A DNA stretch of 40,083 bases, taken from NCBI GenBank assembly GCA_021803085.1, contig JAJZMD010000119.1, forward strand, positions 1 to 40,083, in the 5' to 3' direction. Under the pieces are notes generated by a model. That model was given only the letters and a program-made list of their open reading frames with translations, ran no database searches and was not told where the DNA came from. Below, piece by piece: positions 1-7,582 of this stretch. The position numbers and the translations under genes are program-made. Position 1 is the first letter of the stretch; every line of letters starts with the position of its first letter. The stretch is from Actinomycetes bacterium. GTDB taxonomy: Bacteria > Actinomycetota > Acidimicrobiia > Acidimicrobiales > RAAP-2.

Positions 1-100
1 CGCATTTGACGGGTGGCCCTTCCCAGGAGACGGAAGGCCGCAGTCGCCGCCCGTGCTGTGCACGGGCCAATATCCACTGGCACAGTCGCGCACACCCGAA

Positions 101-158
101 ATCTCCTGATCGGAGTACCCATGATCACCCAGCGACGCCGACTTTCGGAACAGGAGAT
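101..158 (+). promoter_or_regulatory. inverted repeat that can sequester a ribosome-binding site
   Basis: A perfect 8-bp inverted repeat is present: ATCTCCTG at 101-108 and CAGGAGAT at 151-158. The second arm contains the AGGAG Shine-Dalgarno sequence of the small ORF starting at 164. If transcribed, the hairpin would hide that site. The 42-nt loop includes an ATG at 121 that opens a 13-codon frame ending at 162, so translation of that frame could open the hairpin. This resembles an attenuator-type leader, but the function is inferred. Confidence 0.35.
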
Positions 159-163
159 CTAAA

Positions 164-217
164 ATGTTGAGTATCAAGGCGTTGCTGGTGGCCACCCTCG
201 CCGGCGACGACGCCTGA
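164..217 (+). CDS. possible 17-residue leader peptide or small protein
   Basis: A short frame with ATG at 164 and TGA at 215-217 encodes MLSIKALLVATLAGDDA, a hydrophobic stretch followed by an acidic tail. It is preceded by a good ribosome-binding site (AGGAG at 152-156, 7 nt before the ATG), rare enough in this GC-rich DNA to be worth recording. No family is recognised. It lies about 170 nt before the aminotransferase gene at 388 and in the same direction, so it could be a leader peptide or the end of a regulatory region that begins outside the window. The rest of 1-387 shows no other convincing gene. A weak TACACT -10-like hexamer at 333-338 may serve the gene at 388. Confidence 0.3.
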   Translation: MLSIKALLVATLAGDDA

Positions 218-387
218 CCCGCGGTGAGCGATGCGGGGCGCCCGAGCCCCCTCGGCGACTCCTGTCCCTCACCGAGGGCGTGGGCCGCCGCGCCGGGTGG
301 GAGCGACGGAGAGCGGCCTCGGGCATCGGATCTACACTTGCCCAGCGTGGCCGCTGACCGACGGAACGGCCCTGCAGGAGGTACGCA

Positions 388-1746
388 GTGACCGAGGTGG
401 ACACCGATGCGGCCCGCGACGCGATCCCCCAGCGGAGGGTCCTCGTCACCGAGATCCCAGGCCCGCGCTCGAAAGAGCTCGCGTCGAGACGTGCGCGCGC
501 CGTCGCGGCGGGCGTCAGCAGCACCATCCATGTGTACGTCAACGACGCCTCAGGGGCGATCGTGCGCGACGTCGACGGCAACTGCCTGATCGACCTCGGG
601 TCGGGCATCGCCGTCACCGGCGTCGGCCACGCGGCGCCGGCGGTCGTGCAGGCGGTGAGCGAGCAGGTGGCGCGCTTCACCCACACGTGCTTCATGGTCG
701 CGCCCTACGAGGGCTACGTCGCCGTCTGCGAGGAGCTCGCGGACCTCTGCCCGGGTGACCACGAGAAGCGCTCCGCGTTGTTCAACTCCGGTGCCGAGGC
801 GGTGGAGAACGCGGTCAAGATCGCACGCCACGCCACCGGCCGCCAGGCGGTCGCGGTGTTCGACCACGCGTACCACGGCCGGACCAACCTGACGATGGCG
901 CTCACGGCGAAGAGCTTCCCCTACAAGGACAGGTTCGGCCCGTTCGCGCCGGAGGTGTACCGCGCGCCGATGTCCTACCCGCTGCGGGACCCGGAGGGCA
1001 TGACCGGGGAGCAGGCCGCAGCCCGTGCGATCGAGCAGCTCTCGGTGCAAGTCGGGGCAGGCAACCTCGCGTGCGTCCTCATCGAGCCGATCCAGGGTGA
1101 GGGAGGCTTCATCGTCCCGGCGCCGGGGTTCCTGGCGGCGCTCGCCTCATGGTGCGCCGAGAAGGGGATCGTGTTCATCGCCGACGAGATCCAGTCGGGC
1201 TTCGCCCGGACCGGCGCCTGGTTCGCGAGCGAGCACGAAGGCGTGGTCCCGGATCTCGTGACGACGGCGAAGGGCATCGCCGGGGGGATGCCGCTCGCAG
1301 CGGTGACCGGCCGCGCCGAGATCATGGACTCGGTCCATCCCGGTGGGCTGGGAGGCACCTACGGCGGCAACCCGGTCGCGTGCGCAGGCGCGCTCGCGGC
1401 GATACGCACCATGCGCGAGCTCGATCTGCCGGCAGCCGCTCGCCGGATCGAAGCGAATGCCCGGCCCCGGCTCGAGTCCATGGCGAAGCGGCACGCTGCC
1501 GTCGCGGACGTGCGCGGGCGCGGCGCGATGCTCGCCATCGAGCTCGCCGATCCCGACGGCCTCCGCCCCGACGCGGCCGCAGCGCAGGCGGTCGCGCGCG
1601 CGTGCCACGCGAACGGCGTGATCGTCCTCACGTGCGGGACGTGGGGCAACGTCATCCGCCTGCTCCCCCCGCTCGTCATCGGCGACGACCTCCTGGAGGA
1701 AGGGCTCGACGTCCTGGAGCGCGCGGTCGACGCGTTGCTGCCCTGA
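388..1746 (+). CDS. class III (fold-type I) aminotransferase, GabT-like
   Basis: This is a PLP-dependent aminotransferase of 452 residues, the usual length for the 4-aminobutyrate/acetylornithine group. The phosphate-binding NSGAEAVENAVKIAR region lies near residue 130, the cofactor aspartate is in FIADEIQSGFARTG near 265, and the Schiff-base lysine is in TTAKGIAGGMP near 295. The GTG start follows a strong CAGGAGG ribosome-binding site. The gene converges, with only 14 nt between, on an amino-acid ABC transporter on the other strand. Amino donor specificity cannot be read. GabT-like omega-amino-acid or diamine transamination is most likely from family resemblance. Confidence 0.9.
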   Translation: MTEVDTDAARDAIPQRRVLVTEIPGPRSKELASRRARAVAAGVSSTIHVYVNDASGAIVRDVDGNCLIDLGSGIAVTGVGHAAPAVVQAVSEQVARFTHTCFMVAPYEGYVAVCEELADLCPGDHEKRSALFNSGAEAVENAVKIARHATGRQAVAVFDHAYHGRTNLTMALTAKSFPYKDRFGPFAPEVYRAPMSYPLRDPEGMTGEQAAARAIEQLSVQVGAGNLACVLIEPIQGEGGFIVPAPGFLAALASWCAEKGIVFIADEIQSGFARTGAWFASEHEGVVPDLVTTAKGIAGGMPLAAVTGRAEIMDSVHPGGLGGTYGGNPVACAGALAAIRTMRELDLPAAARRIEANARPRLESMAKRHAAVADVRGRGAMLAIELADPDGLRPDAAAAQAVARACHANGVIVLTCGTWGNVIRLLPPLVIGDDLLEEGLDVLERAVDALLP

Positions 1747-1760
1747 GCGTCACCGGCCGG

Positions 1761-2576
1761 CTACATCCTTCCGGCGCTCAGCACCCGTCCCAAGAAGCGC
1801 TTGGTCCGTTCGTCCCGCGGCGCGTCGAGCACCTGGCTCGGCGGCCCTTCCTCGACGATGACGCCGTCTTCGAGGAACACGACCCGAGTCGCGGTCTCGC
1901 GCGCGAACCCCATCTCGTGGGTCGCGATGAGCATCGTCATGCCCCCGGCAGCGAGCTCGCGGATGACGTCGAGGACCTCTCCGACGAGCTCAGGGTCAAG
2001 GGCGCTGGTCACCTCGTCGAGGAGCATGAGCTTCGGATGCATGGCCAGTGCCCTCACGATCGCCACGCGTTGCTGCTGGCCGCCGGAGAGGCGGTCCGGA
2101 TAGTCGTGTGCCTTGTCCGCGAGCCCGAACCGGGCGAGGAGAGCCATGGCCTCCTCCCCTGCGTCGGCAACCGTCATCCCGAGAGCCTTCACCGGCGCGA
2201 GCGTGATGTTGCGGAGGACGCGGAGGTGCGGGAAGAGGTTGAAGGACTGGAACACCATCCCCATCTGACGACGCACGAGGATCTCGTCGACGGCGGGGCT
2301 GGTGACGTCATGCCCGAAGAAGACGACGCGACCCGCGTCGATGGTCTCGAGCAGGTCCACGCAGCGAAGGAGGGTCGACTTTCCCGAGCCCGAAGCGCCG
2401 ATGAGGCAGATGACCTGGTGGGTGTCGACGGCGAGGTCGACGCCTTTCAGCACGCGATTGGCACCGAAGGCCTTGTGGACGCCCTCGATCCGCAGCGCCG
2501 TCCCGGTTGCCGCAGCCTGCGAGGTGCCGGACGACGCCGTACCGGCCGCAGCCGTCCGGGGCGCGGGACGGATCAC
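1761..2576 (-). CDS. polar amino-acid ABC transporter ATP-binding protein (GlnQ/HisP type)
   Basis: This 271-residue ATPase is the energising subunit of an amino-acid importer. The Walker A motif GASGSGKST, the Q-loop region QMGMVFQSFNLFPH, the ABC signature LSGGQQQRVAIVRAL and the Walker B motif LMLLDEVTSALDPE are all intact. This combination is typical of the polar amino-acid uptake family. A roughly 25-residue Ala/Thr/Gly-rich N-terminal extension precedes the core. The GTG start overlaps the permease stop (GTGA), so the two are translationally coupled. It is the last gene of an SBP-permease-ATPase operon. Confidence 0.95.
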   Translation of the reverse strand: MIRPAPRTAAAGTASSGTSQAAATGTALRIEGVHKAFGANRVLKGVDLAVDTHQVICLIGASGSGKSTLLRCVDLLETIDAGRVVFFGHDVTSPAVDEILVRRQMGMVFQSFNLFPHLRVLRNITLAPVKALGMTVADAGEEAMALLARFGLADKAHDYPDRLSGGQQQRVAIVRALAMHPKLMLLDEVTSALDPELVGEVLDVIRELAAGGMTMLIATHEMGFARETATRVVFLEDGVIVEEGPPSQVLDAPRDERTKRFLGRVLSAGRM

Positions 2577-3532
2577 GTCGCCCCCGCGAGGCGCCGGGTG
2601 CGGTCCCGCGCGATCAGGTGGTCCGTGAAGCGCGCCAGCGGGATCGTGAGCAGGAGGAACAGGAGGGCCGCGACGGTGTAACCGGAATAGTTGAAGACCG
2701 TGCTCGAGTAGATCTCCGCCGCGCGGTTCGCCTCGATGACCGCGCCGAGCACCGCGACGAGGGCGGTGTCCTTCTGGAGACTGATGAAGTCGTTCAGCAG
2801 CGGCGGGATGATGGTCCGCACCGCTTGCGGGAGCACCACGTGGCGCATCGCGGTGCGCGGGCGCAGGCCGAGTGACCGGGCAGAGGCGACCTGGCTCAGC
2901 GGGACCGAGTTCAGGCCCGCACGGTAGACCTCCGAGACGTAGGCGCTGTACGCGAGCACCAGGGCCAGCACGCCGTAGACGAACGCCGACTGCGACGACA
3001 CGACCGGGAGGTAGAGCGCCGGCAGGCCGAAGCCGATGGCCAGGATGACGAGGATCAGGGGAACCCCCCGGAAGAAGTCGACGTAGGCGACGGCGATCAT
3101 CCGCAATGGGAAGAGGACGGGCGACTTCGACTGGCGGACGAGAGCGACGAGGAGCGCCAGCACCAAGATGAGGACCTCGCCGATCGTGAACATCTCGATG
3201 TTCACGACGAGCCCCCTCCCGACCGAGTAGAAGCCCTCGTGAGGGTCACCGATGAACGCCCGCCACATGTCGTGGACGTTGAAGTAGGTCGCGCGCACGG
3301 CGCGGCTCCCGGGGGCGAGGAGGAACGCCGCCACGACCGCGCCCAGCACGACCAGCGTGCTGGCCGTCGACGTGACCACCGCGCCGCGCGGCGAGCGGAG
3401 CATTCGGCTCCTGCGGCTCCGCGAGAAGGCGCCCACCCCCAGCTCGCCCACCGCACCGCCTTCGGATAGAGCCGGCCCGCCGCCCGCGGCAACCGCCGGG
3501 CCGCCGGTGCCGGGCGGTGGCGTCCCCGTCAC
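2573..3532 (-). CDS. polar amino-acid ABC transporter permease (HisM/GlnP type)
   Basis: This is the membrane subunit of the importer, 319 residues from the chosen GTG, which follows a GGGGGG ribosome-binding site. A TTG at 3550 is an alternative start. After a proline/glycine-rich cytoplasmic N-terminus come several hydrophobic segments, with the first near residue 50. The coupling (EAA) loop is clear in ASARSLGLRPRTAMRHVVLP, and QKDTALVAVLG is also characteristic of the family. It lies between the solute-binding protein and the ATPase. It is likely homodimeric, because only one permease gene is present. Confidence 0.93.
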   Translation of the reverse strand: MTGTPPPGTGGPAVAAGGGPALSEGGAVGELGVGAFSRSRRSRMLRSPRGAVVTSTASTLVVLGAVVAAFLLAPGSRAVRATYFNVHDMWRAFIGDPHEGFYSVGRGLVVNIEMFTIGEVLILVLALLVALVRQSKSPVLFPLRMIAVAYVDFFRGVPLILVILAIGFGLPALYLPVVSSQSAFVYGVLALVLAYSAYVSEVYRAGLNSVPLSQVASARSLGLRPRTAMRHVVLPQAVRTIIPPLLNDFISLQKDTALVAVLGAVIEANRAAEIYSSTVFNYSGYTVAALLFLLLTIPLARFTDHLIARDRTRRLAGAT

Positions 3533-3572
3533 GTCGGCCCCCCGGTGCAAGCCCGAGGGCGCACCATCGCGC

Positions 3573-4457
3573 TCAGGGCTTGATGACGGGGATCGAGGTG
3601 TAGACGCGCAGGTACTTCTCGACCAGCCGGCGCAGGACCCCGGCGCGCTTCAGGTGGACGATCGCCTTGTCCACGCACGTCGCGAGCTTGTCACCCTTCT
3701 GGAACAAGAGCCCGTAGTGCTGACCTGTGACCGGGAACTGCCCGACCACCGTGGCGTGCGGGATCTCTGTTGTGGCGATGTACTGCGAGGTGGGGGTGTC
3801 TGTCACGAACGCGGTGATCCGGTGGTCCTGGAGCGCGGACTTCACGTTGTTCAGCGTTGTGAACGTCTCGGGGGTGTGGATCGGGTGGATCTTCTGCTCG
3901 ATGTACTGGAGGCTCGTCGTGCCGATCTCTTCGCCGTACACGTAGGACCGAAGCTCCTTGGGCGAGTGGTGCTTCACGATCGGCGAGCCCTTGAGCGCGA
4001 CGAGCGCTTCCTCGTCTGTGTAGTAGCCGGTGCTGAAGGTCACGGCCTTGGCTCGTGTCCGCGTCACCGAGATCTCGTTGATGTCGAAGTCGAAGTGCTT
4101 CGGGCCCGGTGCATAGGACGCGTTGAATGTCTCCACGACCCACCGGACCTGGGAGGCTTTGAACCCGAGGCGCTTCGCGACCGCATAGGCGACGGCGCTC
4201 TCGTAGCCCCTGCCGTCCGACGGCCGGTTTGTCTCGAACCAGGGCGGGTAGGCGGGCGCGTCGGTCGCGATCGTGAGATGCCCCGCGGAGTAGAGGAAGG
4301 GCTGGATCGCCGAGTACGAGCAGGAGGCGAGCCGGGCGGTGTTGCCGGGACCGGAGGAGTCGGGTGAGGCGGTGCTCACGGTGGTGAACCCCAGAGCCCC
4401 CAACCCGGTTCCGGCCACCAGCAGCGCGCCCGCGATCACGAGACGGGGAAACGCCAT
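3573..4457 (-). CDS. amino-acid ABC transporter substrate-binding protein
   Basis: This 294-residue exported protein belongs to the bacterial solute-binding family 3 (PF00497). A hydrophobic signal segment covers about residues 5-27. The opening LTIATDAPAYPPWFE and the specificity-domain FDINEISVTRTRAK pattern are typical. It leads an operon with a permease and an ATPase. The chosen ATG lies only 7 nt downstream of TATCGT (4465-4470), a possible -10 hexamer, and no ribosome-binding site is visible, so the mRNA may be leaderless. Thr codon ACA, rare elsewhere in the window, is frequent here. The ligand is unknown. Confidence 0.92.
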   Translation of the reverse strand: MAFPRLVIAGALLVAGTGLGALGFTTVSTASPDSSGPGNTARLASCSYSAIQPFLYSAGHLTIATDAPAYPPWFETNRPSDGRGYESAVAYAVAKRLGFKASQVRWVVETFNASYAPGPKHFDFDINEISVTRTRAKAVTFSTGYYTDEEALVALKGSPIVKHHSPKELRSYVYGEEIGTTSLQYIEQKIHPIHTPETFTTLNNVKSALQDHRITAFVTDTPTSQYIATTEIPHATVVGQFPVTGQHYGLLFQKGDKLATCVDKAIVHLKRAGVLRRLVEKYLRVYTSIPVIKP

Positions 4458-4543
4458 GCGAGGAACGATACCGCAGCGAGAGCGGCGCGAGGGCCCCCCG
4501 GCCGGCAAGGGGCAGTCGGGCCGTCGGTGACAGGATCGTCGGC

Positions 4544-4894
4544 GTGGAGTCCGCGAGGGTGGACCAATGGCTGTGGGCCGTCCGGGTCTTCAAGACGCGA
4601 GCCGACGCGGCTGCGGCGTGCAGCGGCGGGCACGTGAGGGTGAACGGCACCGCTGCGAAGCCCGCGACCAGGGTGGTGCCCGGAGACCGCGTCGCCGCTC
4701 GAGCCCGCGGCAGGATCCGCGACCTCGAAGTCGTGGACCCGATCAAGAAGCGCGTCGGCGCGGCGATCGCCGCCACCTGCCTCGTCGACCGCAGCCCGCC
4801 CGAGCCGCCGGAAGGCACCCCCTTCGCGCGGGCGCGCGGGAGCGGCCGGCCCACCAAGCGCGACCGACGGGAGCTCGACCGCCTCCGGCGATGA
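4544..4894 (+). CDS. S4-domain RNA-binding protein, Hsp15-like
   Basis: A 116-residue protein with an N-terminal S4 domain (about residues 5-50: RVDQWLWAVRVFKTR, then GHVRVNG). It has the basic C-terminal tail seen in Hsp15/HslR, which binds stalled 50S subunits carrying nascent chains in E. coli. The length is close to that of the family. The start is GTG; an in-frame alternative is not evident. The stop codon lies inside the first unit of a 19-bp tandem repeat that runs to 4945. Ribosome rescue is inferred from the family only. Confidence 0.82.
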   Translation: MESARVDQWLWAVRVFKTRADAAAACSGGHVRVNGTAAKPATRVVPGDRVAARARGRIRDLEVVDPIKKRVGAAIAATCLVDRSPPEPPEGTPFARARGSGRPTKRDRRELDRLRR

Positions 4895-4945
4895 CCCCCG
4901 CCTCCGGCGATGACCCCCGAGCCCGGCGATGACTCCCGAGCCCGG
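4882..4945. repeat. 19-bp tandem repeat, about three copies
   Basis: Units at 4882-4900, 4901-4919 (identical to the first) and 4920-4938 (4 changes), plus a partial fourth. The unit is CCTCCGGCGATGACCCCCG. The first unit holds the last codons and stop of the S4-domain gene. The rest lies between two converging genes. Confidence 0.85.
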
Positions 4946-4970
4946 CCCGGGGGCGCCGGCGCCGTCGCAC

Positions 4971-5960
4971 TCAGCCCACGTACTCGCCCCGGTCCACGAG
5001 GTGGTGGACCGCCTCCCCCCTGAGCGCTCTCACGACGTTTGCCGCGGCCAGGCGCGCGGCGTCCACCATCGAGGTCTCGGTGATGCCCGAGTTGTGCGGG
5101 GAGCCGAGCACGTTGGGCAGGTCGAGGAACGGCAGCCGCGGGGAGAACGGGCCGCCGCCCCTGGGCTCGTCCCACCACACGTCGATGCCCACCTGGAACG
5201 TCGGGTGGTCCACGAGGTGGCGGAACAGCGCGTCTTCGTCGACGATGGCCGCCCTGGCGACGTTCACCAAGACGGCGTCGGGCCTCATGAGCGAGAGCTC
5301 GCGCGCGCCGATCGCACCATGGGTCGCTCGGGTGAGCGGAAGAGCGATCACCACGATGTCCGCACCAACGAGCGCTCCGTCGAGGGCCTCGGCGCCTCCC
5401 ACGTGCTCCACCCAGTCGTCGGCGACCGGTGAGCGGGCGACGGCGCGGATACGCGCGCCGAGGGCCCTGAATGCCAGCGCGCTCGCCCGGCCGATGCCGC
5501 CGTAGCCGAGGATGCTCACGACCGAGCCGCGGATCTCCCGGTTCGGCGTCCGCTGGTCGAAGACCCCGGACACGAGGTCGGAGTGCCGCTGAGGCAGGTG
5601 CTTCGCCAGCGCGAGCGCCATCGCCAGCACGTGCTCGGACATCGGGCCCGCGTAGCTCCCGGCGTTCGACGCCACCGGCACGCGCTCGGGGATCCGCCCG
5701 AACGGCACCTGATCGACACCCGCGGACAACAGCTGGACGAGCCGCGCGGAGCCCAGTTCGGCGAGCTCCTCCGGGCTCCTGAGCTCCCGGTCGGGCATCC
5801 AGGCCATCACCGCGTCGGCGGCCCCGAGCGCGTCCGCCCGTGCCGACAGCTCGAGGTCGGGGAGGTACCCGACGTCGGCCAGCGAGCCGATCGTGGCGGA
5901 GATCGCCTCGCGCATGGACGGCGGCGACGAGAACGTCACGAGCACTCGGTGGTCGGCCAC
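4971..5960 (-). CDS. D-2-hydroxyacid dehydrogenase family protein
   Basis: A 329-residue NAD(P)-dependent oxidoreductase interconverting a 2-keto acid and a D-2-hydroxy acid. The dinucleotide fold has GYGGIG near residue 150. The three catalytic positions of the family are visible: Arg in VNVARAAIVDEDAL, Glu in DVWWDEP and His in SPHNSG. The start is GTG. The gene begins 7 nt after the L,D-transpeptidase stop, so the two are probably co-transcribed, although no functional link between a soluble dehydrogenase and a cell-wall enzyme is obvious. The substrate is unknown; the divergent catalytic-domain sequence does not match classic SerA or LdhA. Confidence 0.9.
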   Translation of the reverse strand: MADHRVLVTFSSPPSMREAISATIGSLADVGYLPDLELSARADALGAADAVMAWMPDRELRSPEELAELGSARLVQLLSAGVDQVPFGRIPERVPVASNAGSYAGPMSEHVLAMALALAKHLPQRHSDLVSGVFDQRTPNREIRGSVVSILGYGGIGRASALAFRALGARIRAVARSPVADDWVEHVGGAEALDGALVGADIVVIALPLTRATHGAIGARELSLMRPDAVLVNVARAAIVDEDALFRHLVDHPTFQVGIDVWWDEPRGGGPFSPRLPFLDLPNVLGSPHNSGITETSMVDAARLAAANVVRALRGEAVHHLVDRGEYVG

Positions 5961-5967
5961 GTCCAGA

Positions 5968-7314
5968 TCAGACGACGGTGACCAACGTCCCGATCGGGGT
6001 GTCGGGCCAGACCCGCCCTGCTGTGGAGATCGGCATCTCCACGCAGCCGTTCGACTGGGGGAAGCCGTACGCGGCGCGCGGATAGCCGTGGAGCGCCTGG
6101 CCGCCGTGGAAGTAGCTCGCCCAGGGGACTGTCACGTCGTAGCTCGTCCCTGTGACGTCGGTGCCGCGCATGTTGGACACCGCCACGTGCTCGAACACCT
6201 CGTACGTGCCGACTGTGGTCGCCGCGCCAGGGACGCCCGTGTTGCAGGGCACGTGGGCGAAGGTGAGCACGCCGTTCACCCAGACTGTGAGGTGCTCGGG
6301 CAGGGTCATTGTGACGAGCACGTACGTCACGGGCTCGGCGTCCCTCTTGCCGGCCGCGACGTCGGCGAGCAGCGCCGACCAGAGCGCCGGGCCCACTGTG
6401 CCGTCGGCCTGGAGGCCGTTCTGTGTCTCGAAGGCCATGATCGCGCTTTGCGTGATGGCGGTGACCCGTGTCGGCGACCACTGGCTCGTGTACGCCTCCG
6501 GGAAGCCCCGATCACGCCAGACGAAGGCTCCGGGCTGGGCGATCGCCATCCCGGCGGGCACGGGTGTCGGCCCGGTGAAGGCGAGGGGGAGGTAGCCGAG
6601 CTTCGCGAGGAGCTGCTGGAGCCGGAGCACGCTCCCGGCCGCGACCGTGAAGGACGACGTGACCGAGTGGGCGAGCACGGACCCGCTGCGCGCCCGGACT
6701 CCGGTGGTCCCGCCCGGCACCGTGACCGTGTACGTCGTCGACGGCACGAAGGACGCCTCGGGCGTGAAGAGCAGGTCCAAGCCCACCACCTGCCAGGTCC
6801 CCTTGACCGCCGGGCTCAGCGACGGGTACGGAGAGCCGGGAGCCGACGGCTCCGAGAACCGCACCGCGATCGTGGTGTCCGGGGCCACTCCCGTCGAACC
6901 GCTCGACGGCGCGACCGAGGTGACCACCTCCGGCTGCGGACGGGCCGTCGAGCGTCGGACGTGTCCCGGCTTGCGGCCCGAAGGATCCGGAGCGCCCCCC
7001 GCCTCCCTCGAGGTGGACGTCGCGTGCGAGCGGCTGCCGACCGTACCCGGGACGGCGAGCGGGATGGCGACCCCTGCACACGTGAGGAGGCCGACGAGCA
7101 CGACCATCGCCTGCATCGCGCCGTGCCTGCCGTGCTTCGGGTGAGCGGGCTCGTCGTCCGGCGGCGGTGCCGCGCTCGGCACCGAGGTGCCGCTCGCTGC
7201 CCCCATCGGCGCCGCGTCGCGGTCCCCTGCCCTGGCCCGAGCGCGCCTCACCACGGCCCTCACCGCCACGACGACCAGGGCGCCCGACAGCGCGAGGCCG
7301 AGGGACCTCCGCAT
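5968..7314 (-). CDS. exported L,D-transpeptidase with Ig-like and peptidoglycan-binding domains
   Basis: A cell-wall enzyme predicted to form 3-3 peptidoglycan cross-links or attach proteins outside the membrane. It starts with two hydrophobic segments. A Big_5-like Ig domain (from VTSVAPSSGSTGVAPDTTIAV), a peptidoglycan-binding repeat (LRLQQLLAKLGYLP ... FETQNGLQADGTVGPALW) and a C-terminal YkuD domain follow. The catalytic signature is HGYPRAAYGFPQSNGCVEM, with the Cys nucleophile. I chose the ATG at 7314 (448 residues), preceded by GGTGAGG; a GTG at 7383 would add 23 residues. A TPP-riboswitch-like element lies about 200 nt upstream. Thr codon ACA is common here, as in the other exported proteins of the window. 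Confidence 0.9.
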   Translation of the reverse strand: MRRSLGLALSGALVVVAVRAVVRRARARAGDRDAAPMGAASGTSVPSAAPPPDDEPAHPKHGRHGAMQAMVVLVGLLTCAGVAIPLAVPGTVGSRSHATSTSREAGGAPDPSGRKPGHVRRSTARPQPEVVTSVAPSSGSTGVAPDTTIAVRFSEPSAPGSPYPSLSPAVKGTWQVVGLDLLFTPEASFVPSTTYTVTVPGGTTGVRARSGSVLAHSVTSSFTVAAGSVLRLQQLLAKLGYLPLAFTGPTPVPAGMAIAQPGAFVWRDRGFPEAYTSQWSPTRVTAITQSAIMAFETQNGLQADGTVGPALWSALLADVAAGKRDAEPVTYVLVTMTLPEHLTVWVNGVLTFAHVPCNTGVPGAATTVGTYEVFEHVAVSNMRGTDVTGTSYDVTVPWASYFHGGQALHGYPRAAYGFPQSNGCVEMPISTAGRVWPDTPIGTLVTVV

Positions 7315-7445
7315 CGGCCTCACCGGTCGTCGCTCCCGCTCGGCCGGCGGCCCTTGAAGGTCAACCACCGCCTCATTTCGCACTCATCATGCCCCGATCA
7401 CGGCGACGGGCGACGCCGCCCCTCCGCCCGCACCAGGCTGACCGG

Positions 7446-7509
7446 CTTCTCGAGGTGCCGAGGCGCTGTGGCACGACCGGCGTGAACGGCGCGAACGGCG
7501 CACGAGAAG
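7446..7509 (-). promoter_or_regulatory. possible expression-platform hairpin below the TPP-like aptamer
   Basis: On the minus strand, CTTCTCG (7509-7503) can pair with CGAGAAG (7452-7446). A nested stem GTGCC (7474-7470) pairs with GGCAC (7459-7455). It follows directly on the 3-prime end of the aptamer, where an expression platform would sit. No U-run follows, so classical intrinsic termination is not evident. Confidence 0.3.
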
Positions 7510-7582
7510 GCTTCCCTTCGCCGGCATCACCCGGATCAGGTCCCCGAGGGTTGCTCATCCCTTCACCACCCCTACGGGTCGC
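7510..7582 (-). promoter_or_regulatory. TPP riboswitch-like aptamer overlapping the end of rtcB
   Basis: Read on the minus strand, the conserved 3-prime half of a THI element is present. It comprises ACCC, then ACCTGATCC (7541-7533), GGGTGATGCCGGCG (ending at 7519) and AAGGGAAG (to 7511). The 5-prime half gives GGGGTG, a short spacer, TGAG (7557-7554) and AACCC. It departs from consensus by having ATGAGC instead of CTGAGA and a very short P3 arm. That 5-prime half is also the last codons and TGA of rtcB, whose GVVKG C-terminus is itself conserved, so some matches may be coding. The next gene downstream is the L,D-transpeptidase, not a thiamine gene. Confidence 0.7.

Noticed and set aside
121-162. 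13-codon ORF as a separate gene
   Set aside because: It has no ribosome-binding site of its own apart from weak GGAG at 112-115. It is mentioned only as part of the possible leader mechanism.
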